Below, piece after piece: positions 34,978 to 44,230 of a stretch of 64,000 bases of DNA (positions are counted from its first letter, which is position 1; each line of letters opens with the position of its first letter). The DNA is from Candidatus Accumulibacter sp. 66-26 (lineage in GTDB: Bacteria > Pseudomonadota > Gammaproteobacteria > Burkholderiales > Rhodocyclaceae). The stretch spans positions 1-64,000 of the forward strand of contig MKUH01000038.1 in the NCBI GenBank assembly GCA_001897745.1. Reading direction: 5' to 3'. The notes under the pieces were generated by a model, which had not been told where the DNA came from, made no database searches, and saw only the letters and a program-made list of their open reading frames with translations. A program made the position numbers and the translations under genes.

Positions 34978-37224
34978 ATGAGCAAAGAAACCATCATCCC
35001 CCGCCTGGGCGACCTTCTCAGAGCCCTGATCAAAGCTGCGGGCTATCGGCCCCACCTCCTGCAGATTGGGCAAGACAAGGATCTCGATGACCTGGCCAAC
35101 GAGAACGACGAACGCCAGAGCAGCGGGTTCGACAGGCTGCAAACCATCGAAGATGCCTGCTCGAACGCCCTCGCCCTTGATTGTGGCAAAGACTGGGCAG
35201 AAACCTTCCGCTACGCTTGGTTTCGGACCGCCGAGGCACTGCAAGGATTGACTCAGAATCTGGACGTCACTCCACTGAGCACCGCCGAGGGGCAAAGGCT
35301 GATCCCACAGCACTTCACGGCACCGATGCTTGCCGGCTTCCTCACCCTTGCTGCCAGCAGGAGGAGCGCTCCAGATTTCGAACAATGGGGCACTTCGCCG
35401 TTCAAAGCCTGGCTGGCCTTCGCTTCGCATCACACCAAAGTACCTGAAGAGAAGCTGCTCACGAATCTGGGTAACGAACTCGAAGCCGACCCAAGAACGA
35501 TCGAGCGCTGGATTGCTGGCGAACCCGTGGGCAAGCTTGGTTGGCCCTATGCACCCAAGGTTGCGGCGGCGATCGGCAAGGACGCATCGGCGCCGGAGAT
35601 CCCTCTCCTGTCGGGATGGCTCCTGCTGGCCTGCGCCTACCAATCGTTACCGACCGAGCTGCGGGAGGCAGTGAAGCGCAACCTGAGTCTGCGGAGCCAA
35701 CAACCATGGGGGCTCGAAGACGCCTTGCGCGCCATCAGCCAGACGAGCCACCGCGCAGGCGATATTCCGCTGCGTCGCCAGATAATCCCGCTGCTCGATA
35801 CGATTCAGCTGATGTTCTCGTCCAAGGGACATGACAAGAAGGCCCTTCAAGAAAGACTCGATCAGCTTTTGAGCCTGATCGATCGGGCCGATCCCGGCTT
35901 GCAATCCGGCTATCGCTACATCCACGCTTGGTTTGCCGCACGGCATGCGGCACTGCTGGGCCAGAAGGAGGCCGCCCTCAACCTCTACGCCAAAGCAGTT
36001 TCCGGCGCATGGTGGCGGGCCGGGCAGAATCAACACCCGATCCTGAATGAAGCATTGCTGTACGCCGTTGGCGTGGGGGACATGGACGTTGCCAATGGTT
36101 ACTGGGACAAGACGTTCATGCTCGGCCTGAACCAGCGCCCGAAACGCCCATTGGACACCCAGGAACGACGTCGTATCGCCTTTGGTTTCGAACAGATGTT
36201 TGCCCCGCAGAAAGCGAAGGATCGAATTCCTCCCCCCGTGGAAATCCGGAGCGCTGACGATGCCTTCAATCTCGGCAACAAGCACCTCGCCAATCCCAAT
36301 CAGAAGACCAAGTACGCCGAAGGCAGAACCCGCCGAACGCCCCTGATGGTCGCGATTCAGGAGGGCACTCTGGATGATGTCAAACAGTTGCTCGCTGCCG
36401 GTGGCGACCCGAATGACTTCATTCCGGAATCCGGTGAGGGGCCACTGTCCTACGCCATGCATCGGGCATGGCAACAGAGAGACACGCTCATCATGGATCA
36501 CCTGCTGAGCCTTGAACTCTCACGAGACACAGTCAATCGTCCTTCATCCACCCGTCGCGAAACGCCACTCCAGATCGCCATCGAAATGGCCGATGCCGAA
36601 ACCGTTCGCCGATTAATCAAACTCGGCGCTGACGTAGAGCAAAAATGCGACCTTCTCCCCTCCGCGCTGTGCCTGGCCGTCACCCTCCTGTACAACAGCC
36701 TTCATCGTAACGACCGAACACAGGAGCTAGCCTATCTATCAGGCAAGACGCGGGCAAACGCCTACGATGCAAAACAAGGCGCGGTCCTGGATATCGACAC
36801 TGCTGCGCGGCGAACGCTCAGCCACATATCCAGGAATACCTGCGAGCGGAAACGCCAGATTTTCAGCGCAGTACTCGACTATTTCACGTTCCCGCCCGCC
36901 AATCACCGTGCCGTGATCCAAGCCCTGCTGGACGGCGGTGCAGATGCCAACCGACGCTACCGTGTGGAAGCTCATCACCTCGCCGAATGGACGCCGACCC
37001 TGTTCGCGGCGCAGACAGGGGACCTCGAGACTTTCCGGATGCTCGTCGAGTACGCCGGAAGCAATCGTGGAGACCCCGACCTGACCTTGATGGCGCCTAC
37101 TTCCCTGGAGCGATTCGACGCCCTCTGGGTCGCGATCGATCATGGCCAACACGCAATAGCCTCCTACCTCATGGAGCGCGAGAAAAGAACTGGCATGCCC
37201 CAATCCAGCCCCGGGAATTTGTGA
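34978..37224 (+). CDS. Large ankyrin-repeat protein of unknown function
   Basis: The product has 748 residues. The first ~440 residues have no domain that I recognise; they are helical, with a possible DNA-binding turn at DPRTIERWIAGEP. Ankyrin-type repeats start near 450: TPLMVAIQEGTLDDVKQLLAAGG, then TPLQIAIEMADAETVRRLIK, AVIQALLDGGADANRR, TLFAAQTGDLETFRMLV and ALWVAIDHGQHAIASYL. No signal peptide or membrane helix is seen, so it should be cytoplasmic. No ribosome site lies directly before the ATG; see the hairpin at 34951-34969. Its place at the edge of a mobile element next to a HicA-like ORF makes an accessory or defence role possible, but that is speculation. Confidence 0.8.
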   Translation: MSKETIIPRLGDLLRALIKAAGYRPHLLQIGQDKDLDDLANENDERQSSGFDRLQTIEDACSNALALDCGKDWAETFRYAWFRTAEALQGLTQNLDVTPLSTAEGQRLIPQHFTAPMLAGFLTLAASRRSAPDFEQWGTSPFKAWLAFASHHTKVPEEKLLTNLGNELEADPRTIERWIAGEPVGKLGWPYAPKVAAAIGKDASAPEIPLLSGWLLLACAYQSLPTELREAVKRNLSLRSQQPWGLEDALRAISQTSHRAGDIPLRRQIIPLLDTIQLMFSSKGHDKKALQERLDQLLSLIDRADPGLQSGYRYIHAWFAARHAALLGQKEAALNLYAKAVSGAWWRAGQNQHPILNEALLYAVGVGDMDVANGYWDKTFMLGLNQRPKRPLDTQERRRIAFGFEQMFAPQKAKDRIPPPVEIRSADDAFNLGNKHLANPNQKTKYAEGRTRRTPLMVAIQEGTLDDVKQLLAAGGDPNDFIPESGEGPLSYAMHRAWQQRDTLIMDHLLSLELSRDTVNRPSSTRRETPLQIAIEMADAETVRRLIKLGADVEQKCDLLPSALCLAVTLLYNSLHRNDRTQELAYLSGKTRANAYDAKQGAVLDIDTAARRTLSHISRNTCERKRQIFSAVLDYFTFPPANHRAVIQALLDGGADANRRYRVEAHHLAEWTPTLFAAQTGDLETFRMLVEYAGSNRGDPDLTLMAPTSLERFDALWVAIDHGQHAIASYLMEREKRTGMPQSSPGNL

Positions 37225-37306
37225 GAAATACATTCGGCGACGTGTCGGGTGTGCATCGTCGACAAATCCGATCCTCACGGTTGCTCAACAACCATGGGGA
37301 TCATTC

Positions 37307-37516
37307 ATGCACTACTGCAACGACAAGGACATCAACCGCCTGATCAAGGAAATGCTACGGAGCGGATGGCGTTTCGAGCCAGGCCGACATGGCAAGCTTC
37401 GTCACCCGACCGGGATCGGTTTCATCACCTTTCCCAAGACACCAAGCGACCATCGTTCTTTGTTAAACATGCGAAGAGACATCCGGCGCCTCGAAAGCAA
37501 AGCTGCGATTTTCTGA
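37307..37516 (+). CDS. HicA/YcfA-like small protein
   Basis: The product has 69 residues. It follows the HicA-type double-stranded-RNA-binding-fold pattern: LIKEMLRSGWRFEPGRHGKLRHP, then TFPKTPSDHRSLLNMRRDIRR. GGGGA lies 6 bp before the ATG. HicA proteins are translation-dependent mRNA interferases neutralised by HicB; no HicB-like gene is adjacent, and the next gene is a LysR regulator on the opposite strand. It may therefore be a solitary or repurposed member. The conserved HicA histidine would be that in GRHGKLRH. Confidence 0.65.
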   Translation: MHYCNDKDINRLIKEMLRSGWRFEPGRHGKLRHPTGIGFITFPKTPSDHRSLLNMRRDIRRLESKAAIF

Positions 37517-37524
37517 ACACCTCT

Positions 37525-38418
37525 TCAGCGTTGCTCGTCCATGCCACCCCTCACCCGCTCCACCAGCCGTCTCACCGGTTCCGACATCAGCCCCTCCCGA
37601 CGCAGCAGGTAGGTCGTGAGCACAATCGGTGGGCCAGCCAAGGAGCGGGGGATCAGGTCCGGGCGGTGGAGGCCGGTGGCAATGGTGTGGCTGGTGAAGC
37701 CAATGCCGTAGCCGGCGGCGATCAGGGTCAGCATGGCGCCCGGGGTGGTGACGGTGTCGGCGATCCTGGGTTGGCTCTCTGACGCCTGCAGCAGGAGGTT
37801 CAGGGCGGGATGGCCTTCGGATTCACTGTCCGGGTGGTAGAGCACCAGCGGAAACTTCAGTGCGTGGGCAATGGACACTTCTGCCAGCCCCAGCAGAGGA
37901 TGGCGCGCGGGGAGCAGCAGGCAGAGTCGATCCTGCCACACTGGGGCCGTCGCAATGCCGCTGCCGGCCTTGTCGGCAAGTGCGAAACCCACATCGAGCG
38001 TGCCATCGAGAAGCGCTCTGGCCTGCTCGGCCAGGGGCATTTCGCAGAGCCGAAGATCCAGTTCCGGTTCTTCTTCCCTACTATCGGCCAACAGCGTGGC
38101 GACACGGGGCTGACCAAGGCCATCACTCACCGCCACCCGCAGCATATCCCGGCAACCGCGAGCAGCGGCGCGGGCAGCATGGCTGGCCTGATTCACCAGA
38201 GTGAGCACCCGGCGGCTTTCGTCGAGAAATACCTTACCCGCCCAAGTCAGGCGGGTGCGGCGCCGGCTGCGATCAAACAGACGCACGCCCAGCAAACCTT
38301 CCAGATCGCGCATGGCTCTGGAAACGGGAGACTGCTCCACCCCAAGGCGCTCGGCTGCGCGCGCCAGGTGCAGTTCCTCCGCAACGGCAACGAAGTAGCG
38401 CAGCAGTCTCAGTTCCAT
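37525..38418 (-). CDS. LysR-family transcriptional regulator
   Basis: The product has 297 residues. The N-terminal winged helix-turn-helix reads LRYFVAVAEELHLARAAERL followed by VEQSPVSRAMRDLEGLLG. The C-terminal half is a periplasmic-binding-protein-like effector domain. It resembles the second LysR at 52828-53730 (shared FVAVAEELH, EQSP-SR and GYGIGF motifs). The two may be paralogues of the regulator often carried by this ICE group. It lies downstream of, and on the same strand as, the Fur-like gene and the exporter genes. Its target is unknown. Confidence 0.9.
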   Translation of the reverse strand: MELRLLRYFVAVAEELHLARAAERLGVEQSPVSRAMRDLEGLLGVRLFDRSRRRTRLTWAGKVFLDESRRVLTLVNQASHAARAAARGCRDMLRVAVSDGLGQPRVATLLADSREEEPELDLRLCEMPLAEQARALLDGTLDVGFALADKAGSGIATAPVWQDRLCLLLPARHPLLGLAEVSIAHALKFPLVLYHPDSESEGHPALNLLLQASESQPRIADTVTTPGAMLTLIAAGYGIGFTSHTIATGLHRPDLIPRSLAGPPIVLTTYLLRREGLMSEPVRRLVERVRGGMDEQR

Positions 38419-38494
38419 CGCGGCTCTTCTCTCCCTCCTTGCGGATTGATCCCTTACCGGCTTTCACCTCCGATAATCAGGGGCCGTTGTAGCT

Positions 38495-39016
38495 TCACTT
38501 CGAAAAACTCCCGCCAGCAGCATGCGCCGTACCGCTCCCGCGGCATTCCTTTGAACAGCCCAGGCAATCAAGGCTGATCGTCAGGCTCTGCCTGGTATCG
38601 GCCAGCATCGGCAAACCGGAGGCCTTCAATAACAAGGCAGGTAGCTCAGGGGCGGAAAAAATCTCCGTATGCCCACATCGGCGGCACATCAATCGATGAA
38701 TCCCCTGTGGTTCGAGCGCTGCATTGGCCGGGTAATACAGCGCCCGTGCCCGATGCGCCCCGGTCACCCAATCGCGCTGGAGCAAACCAGCCGAAGTCAG
38801 ATCATTGAGCGCACGATAGACCGTCGAAGCCTGTACATAGGCATCCTCGACCAGCAGAATTCGATAGATGTCCTCCATCGCCAGCGGTGAAGGAGCTTCT
38901 TCCAGGCATCCCAGAACGCGCACCCGGGCCACGGTCGGACGTAGCTTTACCTTCCGGAAACGTTCCCGGATATTGTCGCTGTCGCGCCGGGTAGTAGGTG
39001 TCGGGGCCAGGCTCAT
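38495..39016 (-). CDS. Fur-superfamily transcriptional regulator
   Basis: The product has 173 residues from the ATG at 39016, which overlaps the nodT-like stop as TGATG. The Fur-type winged helix is present (RPTVARVRVLGCLEEAPSPLAMEDIYRILL, ASTVYRALNDLTSAGLL). Two CxxC pairs, CRRCG and CLGC, form the usual structural zinc site. The regulatory histidine cluster just before the first pair is reduced to a single His (GIHRLMC), where Fur and Zur have several. It may therefore sense metal differently or not at all. Its position at the end of the MacAB-NodT block suggests that it controls these iron-related genes. Confidence 0.8.
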   Translation of the reverse strand: MSLAPTPTTRRDSDNIRERFRKVKLRPTVARVRVLGCLEEAPSPLAMEDIYRILLVEDAYVQASTVYRALNDLTSAGLLQRDWVTGAHRARALYYPANAALEPQGIHRLMCRRCGHTEIFSAPELPALLLKASGLPMLADTRQSLTISLDCLGCSKECRGSGTAHAAGGSFSK

Positions 39017-40380
39017 CACCCAGCGCCCTTTCGCCACCCACCACCCAGGGTCTTGTACAGACCCACCACCGCCTGCAACCGTGCCAGCTTCAACTGCACC
39101 GCCACATCCTGTGCCGCGTACAGCGTGCGCTGGGTGTCGAGCAGCACGATGGGCGTTTCGGCACCAGCCCGGTAGCGGCTTTCCGCCAAGGCCATCGCCC
39201 GCTGAGCCTGGGCCAGTTCCTCGGCCTGGGCGGCAAGCTGCTCATCGAGTCGGGCTGCCGCGTTCAGTGCACTTTCCACTTCACCAAAGGCGGTAACGAT
39301 GCCTAGCCGGTAGTTGGCCAGCAGTTCCGCCCAGCGGGCCTCGGCCAGATCACGCCCGGCAGCCAGACGGCCAGCGTTGAAGATCGGTGCGGTCAACGCC
39401 GCCGCCAGCGAATAAACCGGGTTCTCGAAAATCCGGCGCAGGCTGTTGCCGCTACTGTCCAGATCGGCGCCCAGGCTCAGACTGGGGAACAGCGCCGCAC
39501 GGGCGGCCTGCACGCTGGCATCGGCCGCTTGCAGATGGGCCTCGGCACGAGCGATGTCCGGCCGGCGGGTGAGCAATTCGGACGGCAGGCCAGAGCCGAT
39601 GCCGGGCAGATTCAGTACAGCAAGTTGAACCCCTCGCGTCTCCGGCGCCGATGCCTGTCCCAGCAACACGGCCAGCGCCGTGCGTGCATCGTCGGCCTGC
39701 TGACGGATGCTGGCCAGCGCTCGTCGCTGGGCAGCTACCAGACCCTGCTGACGCGCCACCTCCAGGGGCGTCGCCGCGCCGGCCCGGGCGCGTGCCTCGA
39801 CCAAGGCGAGTAGCCGCTCGGCCGTGGCGAGGTTGCGTTCGCCGATCGCAATGCGTTCCTGCCCGGCGACCGCCTGCAGCCAGTTCGAGGCCACGGCAGC
39901 GGTCACCGACAGCCGCACGGCATCGCGGTCGAAGGTACTCGCCTGAAGGTCGGCCAGCGCGGCATCGCGATTTGCTCGCAGCCGGCCCCACAGGTCCACC
40001 TCGTAACTGGCCGACAGTCCGGCGTCGAAACTGTTTCCAGCCCCAGCCTGGCCGTGCAGCGCCCCGCTGCGTTCCGCCGCCAGCCCGCCCGTCACGGTCG
40101 GCCACAAATCCGCGCCGATCATTCGAGCCGTCGCCTCGGCCTGGCGGATACGCGCCTCGGCGGCGGCGAGATCGAAACTCTGCGCCTCGGTCCGTTCAAT
40201 CAAGGCACTCAGCTCGTCGCTACCGAAATTCCGCCACCAAGCCCGGTCGACCGTGGCGGCCTCGGCACTGGGCGCATTGCGCCACTGAGCAGGCAATTCA
40301 GGTTTGGTGACTTCCGACACCATCGCCGCGCAACCGACAAGTCCCACGGTCAACAGCGAAATCAGGGCAAAAATCCGCAT
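39016..40380 (-). CDS. NodT-family outer-membrane efflux lipoprotein
   Basis: The product has 454 residues. The start at 40380 is preferred because GGGGGA is 6 bp upstream. A lipoprotein signal ends in LVGC (Cys16). Two outer-membrane efflux (TolC-like) repeats follow, with helical hairpins such as LSYEVDLWGRLRANRDAA-type and LTRRPDIARAEAHLQAADASVQAARAALFP-type stretches (segments at ~165-180 and ~310-340). It forms the outer-membrane channel for the adjacent MacAB pair, only 2 bp from the macB stop. Together the three recall PvdRT-OpmQ, which exports pyoverdine, fitting the siderophore context here. Confidence 0.92.
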   Translation of the reverse strand: MRIFALISLLTVGLVGCAAMVSEVTKPELPAQWRNAPSAEAATVDRAWWRNFGSDELSALIERTEAQSFDLAAAEARIRQAEATARMIGADLWPTVTGGLAAERSGALHGQAGAGNSFDAGLSASYEVDLWGRLRANRDAALADLQASTFDRDAVRLSVTAAVASNWLQAVAGQERIAIGERNLATAERLLALVEARARAGAATPLEVARQQGLVAAQRRALASIRQQADDARTALAVLLGQASAPETRGVQLAVLNLPGIGSGLPSELLTRRPDIARAEAHLQAADASVQAARAALFPSLSLGADLDSSGNSLRRIFENPVYSLAAALTAPIFNAGRLAAGRDLAEARWAELLANYRLGIVTAFGEVESALNAAARLDEQLAAQAEELAQAQRAMALAESRYRAGAETPIVLLDTQRTLYAAQDVAVQLKLARLQAVVGLYKTLGGGWRKGAG

Positions 40381-40382
40381 GC

Positions 40383-42344
40383 TCATTCCCCCGCCAGCGC
40401 CACGACCGGATCGAGCCGTGATGCCTGCCGCGCCGGCATGAAGCCGAAGATCAAGCCTGTCGCCACCGCGCAGCCGAAGGCCAGCAGCATCGCCCGGATC
40501 GAGAAGACCACCGGCACCTCCCAAAAGATCAGCGCCGCGCCAATAGCCAGCCCGATCACCAGCCCGGCCACACCACCGACCAGCGATACCATCACCGCTT
40601 CGGTCAGGAACTGGCGCTGGATATCCCTCTGCCGCGCCCCGGTCGCCATGCGGATGCCGATCTCGCGGGTACGCTCCTTCACCGCCATCAGCATGATGTT
40701 CATCACGCCGATGCCGCCGACAACCAGGGAGATGCCGGCGATCAGCGCGAGCAGCAGACTCTGCTGTTTTGCCGCGTCGTTCTGTTGCTTGGCGCGGGCC
40801 GGGTTGTTGGCGACGGCGAAGTCGCGCACTCGGTGGGCTTGCTCCAGCGCCGTACCAATGTCGTCTACCGTCCGGTTGATCCGCTCGGGGTCATGCACCT
40901 TGACCTGGATCAGCCCTGGATAGGGCGTGCCCAGTACCCGGCGGCTGGCCGTCGAGAACGGGATGGCCACCAGGTTGTCACCCTCGGGCTCGCCGGTCTC
41001 GGCCAGTTCGCCGATGACGCGAAACGGTACGCTGTTGAGCAGCACGTATTCCCCGACCGGGCTCTGGCCCGCGAAGAAGCGATCACTGACGGTCTTGCCC
41101 AGCACGGCCACCGTGGCGATGTGTGCTTCGTCCTCGGCCGAAAAGAACACCCCGCGCGCTAGTTGCCAGTTGAACAGTCGGACGCCTTCGTGACCCATCG
41201 ACCACAGTGCAGCGCTGGCATCCGTCGCCCCGGCACGCAGCATCGCGCTGCCGGTCAGGAAGGGCATGGCGATGTCCACGTTAGGCACCTCGCGCACCAG
41301 GCGCACGTCGGCCTCGGTCAGCACGCCGCGCAGGCCGCGCGTGCCATAGGTGTCCGGGCGGATCGACATCCGATGCGTGTTGCCGAAAGCCGCCATCTTC
41401 GCCAGCGTCGCCTCGCTGGTGCCTTGCCCCACTGCCATCAGCACAATCACCGAAGCCACGCCGATGACGATGCCGAGCAGCGTCAGTAGTGTGCGAAAGC
41501 GGCTGACCCACAAGGTCCGCCAGGCACTGCCCAGGGCTTCGCGGATATCCGCCAACCAGGATGCACCGCTGGCCACACCCTGCGCCAGGTGTTCCATGAA
41601 ATGCGCCGGGTCGAGCGAAGCTTGGCCGGAAATCGCGCCTGAATCAGCGCCCGCCGTATCCTCAACGATATTTCCATCGCTGATCCGCACCACCCGCCTG
41701 GCCTGGGCGGCAACCTGCGGATCATGCGTAATCAAAATCACCGTATGCCCGGCTTCGGCCAACTCGCGGAGCAAGGCCATGACCTCGACGCCGCTTTTTG
41801 AATCCAATGCCCCGGTCGGCTCGTCGGCCAGGATCACGTGGCCGCCGTTCATCAGCGCGCGGGCAATCGACACCCGCTGCTGCTGCCCGCCGGAAAGCTG
41901 GCTCGGGCGATGCCCGGCCCGCTCGCCCAAGCCCAGGCGGGTCAGCAACGCAGCGGCCCGCGCCGAGCGTTCCTCAACCGACGCCCCGGCATACACCGCC
42001 GGCACCTGCACATTGTGGCTGGCATCCAGCGTGCGGATCAGGTGGTAGCCCTGGAAAACGAAGCCAAAGGCCTCGCGGCGCAGCCAGGCCAGCTCGTCCG
42101 GGCCGAAATCGGCGATGTCACGCCCGGCGAAGTGGTAGGCGCCAGCGCTCGGCCGGTCCAGGCAGCCGAGGAGGTGCATCAGCGTGGATTTGCCAGAGCC
42201 GGAAGCGCCGATCAGCGCCACGAATTCCCCAGCGTGAATCGTCAGGTCGATGCCGTGCAGGATTTCGACCGCTGGTTCCCCCGCCTGCCCACCGTAGGAT
42301 TTGCGAATACCGCTCAGTTCGATCAAGGGCGTATCGGAAGTCAC
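40383..42344 (-). CDS. macB: MacB-type ABC exporter (ATPase-permease fusion)
   Basis: The product has 653 residues. The N-terminal ATPase has Walker A GASGSGKST, signature LSGGQQQRVSIARAL and Walker B VILADEPTGALD. The C-terminal half has the FtsX/MacB arrangement: TM1 near 290, a large periplasmic domain, then three TMs in the last 130 residues. The GTG start overlaps the macA stop (GTGA). It works with the MacA adaptor and an outer-membrane channel to extrude siderophores, macrolides or peptides. Location beside a siderophore receptor favours siderophore export or recycling; that part is inference. Confidence 0.93.
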   Translation of the reverse strand: MTSDTPLIELSGIRKSYGGQAGEPAVEILHGIDLTIHAGEFVALIGASGSGKSTLMHLLGCLDRPSAGAYHFAGRDIADFGPDELAWLRREAFGFVFQGYHLIRTLDASHNVQVPAVYAGASVEERSARAAALLTRLGLGERAGHRPSQLSGGQQQRVSIARALMNGGHVILADEPTGALDSKSGVEVMALLRELAEAGHTVILITHDPQVAAQARRVVRISDGNIVEDTAGADSGAISGQASLDPAHFMEHLAQGVASGASWLADIREALGSAWRTLWVSRFRTLLTLLGIVIGVASVIVLMAVGQGTSEATLAKMAAFGNTHRMSIRPDTYGTRGLRGVLTEADVRLVREVPNVDIAMPFLTGSAMLRAGATDASAALWSMGHEGVRLFNWQLARGVFFSAEDEAHIATVAVLGKTVSDRFFAGQSPVGEYVLLNSVPFRVIGELAETGEPEGDNLVAIPFSTASRRVLGTPYPGLIQVKVHDPERINRTVDDIGTALEQAHRVRDFAVANNPARAKQQNDAAKQQSLLLALIAGISLVVGGIGVMNIMLMAVKERTREIGIRMATGARQRDIQRQFLTEAVMVSLVGGVAGLVIGLAIGAALIFWEVPVVFSIRAMLLAFGCAVATGLIFGFMPARQASRLDPVVALAGE

Positions 42345-43519
42345 CAGCGCAGCCTCGTCGATGCCTTCGCCTGCTTGATGCCCGTCACCAGGCGCTCGCC
42401 CTCGCTCAAGCCTTCAAGCACCCCGCCGTTCAGCCGGTCCCGCACGCCGATGCGCACTGTCCGTTCCTGAATTTCACGGTCGACCGATACCTTGGCCAAA
42501 AAATGACCCTTCTGCCCGTCGACCGCAGCAAGTGCCGCCATCGGCGCCAACAGCACATTTCTCGCGCTGCCGAGCACAAAGAACACCTGCGCGCTCATCT
42601 GCGGCATCAGCGCGCCATCGGCGTTATCCACATCAAACAGCGCGGTATACAGCACCACCTTGCCGGCCGGTGCCGCGTTCTGGCCGGCGGCGGGCGCGTT
42701 GGCGACAGCCGGCGGGGCCGGCAGCACCTGGCGCAGCTTGCCCTCCCAGCGACGTGGCTGACCGGCGTTATCCTGCAAGCCCAGGGTCGTGAAATAGACC
42801 GGCATCTCGGGGCGGATGCGACCGACGTCGGCCTCCGACACTTCCGTCCACACCGTCATCCGCGACAGGTCCGCGATGCGCAGCAGGTTGGGCGTCTGGT
42901 AGGTGGCGTTCAGGGTCTGGCCTTCGCGGGCATCGAGCGTCACCACCGTGCCGTCCATAGTCGCGTAGATGCGGGTGTAACCGAGCAAGGCCTCGTTGCC
43001 CTGCAAGGTCGATTGCGCCCCGTCGATCTGCGCCTTCAAGCTGGCGATGCGGGCTTGCGTCACCCGCAGTTGCGATTGGGCGCTCTGCACGTCCTCGGCC
43101 TTGGTGGCCCCATCGGCCTGCAGGGCGGTCTGGCGTTCCGCCTGCTGGCGGGCAAAATCGAGTTCTGCCTCCTGTTCGGCCAACTTGGCGCGCAGGCTGG
43201 CCAGGCTGGCGCGGTCCGTCTGCACCTTGGCCTGCTGGATGGCCGGATCGATCTCGACCAGCAGATCGCCCTTGCTCACCTTGTCGCCGGGACGTACGGC
43301 AATGCGCTTGATCTGCCCGGACACCTGCGCCCCCACATCGACGTAGCGCTGCGGCTGCAACACACCCAGCGCGGTAACGGCATTCTCGATACTGCCCCGG
43401 CGTACCTCGACCGTCTCCACCGTCTCGACGGTGCGGAAGAAAGCCCACCACAGCAGCAACACTAATATTGAGAGCCCACCCAGCGCACCCAGGGGCCGAC
43501 GCCATGATTCAAGTTTCAT
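42341..43519 (-). CDS. macA: MacA-type periplasmic adaptor
   Basis: The product has 392 residues. An N-terminal membrane anchor (~13-29, LGGLSILVLLLWWAFF) is followed by a barrel-sandwich/lipoyl half-motif (VGAQVSGQIKRIAVRPGDKVSKGDLL) split by a long coiled coil (~100-180), then beta-barrel and membrane-proximal domains. GGAAGG precedes the ATG. It links MacB with the NodT-type channel. It lies 94 bp downstream of the DUF3325 gene on the same strand with no visible terminator between, so read-through from the receptor operon is possible. Confidence 0.92.
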   Translation of the reverse strand: MKLESWRRPLGALGGLSILVLLLWWAFFRTVETVETVEVRRGSIENAVTALGVLQPQRYVDVGAQVSGQIKRIAVRPGDKVSKGDLLVEIDPAIQQAKVQTDRASLASLRAKLAEQEAELDFARQQAERQTALQADGATKAEDVQSAQSQLRVTQARIASLKAQIDGAQSTLQGNEALLGYTRIYATMDGTVVTLDAREGQTLNATYQTPNLLRIADLSRMTVWTEVSEADVGRIRPEMPVYFTTLGLQDNAGQPRRWEGKLRQVLPAPPAVANAPAAGQNAAPAGKVVLYTALFDVDNADGALMPQMSAQVFFVLGSARNVLLAPMAALAAVDGQKGHFLAKVSVDREIQERTVRIGVRDRLNGGVLEGLSEGERLVTGIKQAKASTRLRW

Positions 43520-43613
43520 CGGAATTCCTTCCCAAATTGGCAGGTCCGAAACAACGTCGGGCTGGCTGGGTACGATGAACCTCCCTGGCTTGCCCGGCGT
43601 GTCCGGAAACAGG

Positions 43614-43931
43614 TCACGCTGCCTTGGATCGGCATGCGCGATGAAACTTGTTCGCCGCGTAACTCAGCAGTAATACGACCGCCAGCCCACCCAGGTTGAG
43701 CGCCGCGAACCAGTGCGCCAGGGCCGGACCGATACCCCGCTCGAACAGGCAAATGGCCAGCGACGCCCCCAGCAACAGGCCACCCAGCACGCGTAAGCCC
43801 CTGCGGATGCCCGGCGAAGCCGGGTGTCCGCCCAATGCCTGTTGCCAGTGTCGTGCCATCGCCAGGCTCAAGGCCCCCCAGCCGGCAAAGGCCAAGCCGC
43901 TGGAAGCCAACAGCATCGCCCCGCTGTTCAT
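43614..43931 (-). CDS. DUF3325-type small membrane protein
   Basis: The product has 105 residues with three hydrophobic helices and a basic C terminus. Its size, helix pattern and place after the PepSY and DUF3649 genes match the DUF3325 family of iron-uptake operons. The start ATG at 43931 overlaps the upstream stop as ATGA. Function is unknown beyond association with ferric-siderophore uptake. Confidence 0.75.
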   Translation of the reverse strand: MNSGAMLLASSGLAFAGWGALSLAMARHWQQALGGHPASPGIRRGLRVLGGLLLGASLAICLFERGIGPALAHWFAALNLGGLAVVLLLSYAANKFHRACRSKAA

Positions 43932-44230
43932 GCGCCCCCCTTCAGCCAGAACAGCGCCAGACCCAGCACAGCCATGCCCATTGCCAGACCAACCCAGGCC
44001 CGTGTCGCGCTGCGCACGGCGAACACCCAGAGCGCCACCACGGCATACACCGCAAAGCTCCCCATCGTGGCGATAAAGCGCGCGTCGTTCGCCGGGTAAT
44101 CCACCAGCCGCAGCATCAGCCAGGCCAGTGCGGCGGTAAATAGCGAGGTCAGCGCATAGCCGCCCAGTACGGCCGCCAGTACCCGGCTGGCCACCATCCA
44201 GCGATAACGCGTTCCGGTCCGGCGCCTCAT
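43928..44230 (-). CDS. DUF3649-type small membrane protein
   Basis: The product has 100 residues with about three membrane helices (VLAAVLGGYALTSLFTAAL, FIATMGSFAVYAVVALWVF, LAMGMAVLGLALFWL). It is the usual companion between PepSY reductases and DUF3325 proteins in TonB-siderophore operons. It is coupled at both ends by 4-bp ATGA overlaps. Its molecular role is unknown. Confidence 0.75.
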   Translation of the reverse strand: MRRRTGTRYRWMVASRVLAAVLGGYALTSLFTAALAWLMLRLVDYPANDARFIATMGSFAVYAVVALWVFAVRSATRAWVGLAMGMAVLGLALFWLKGGA

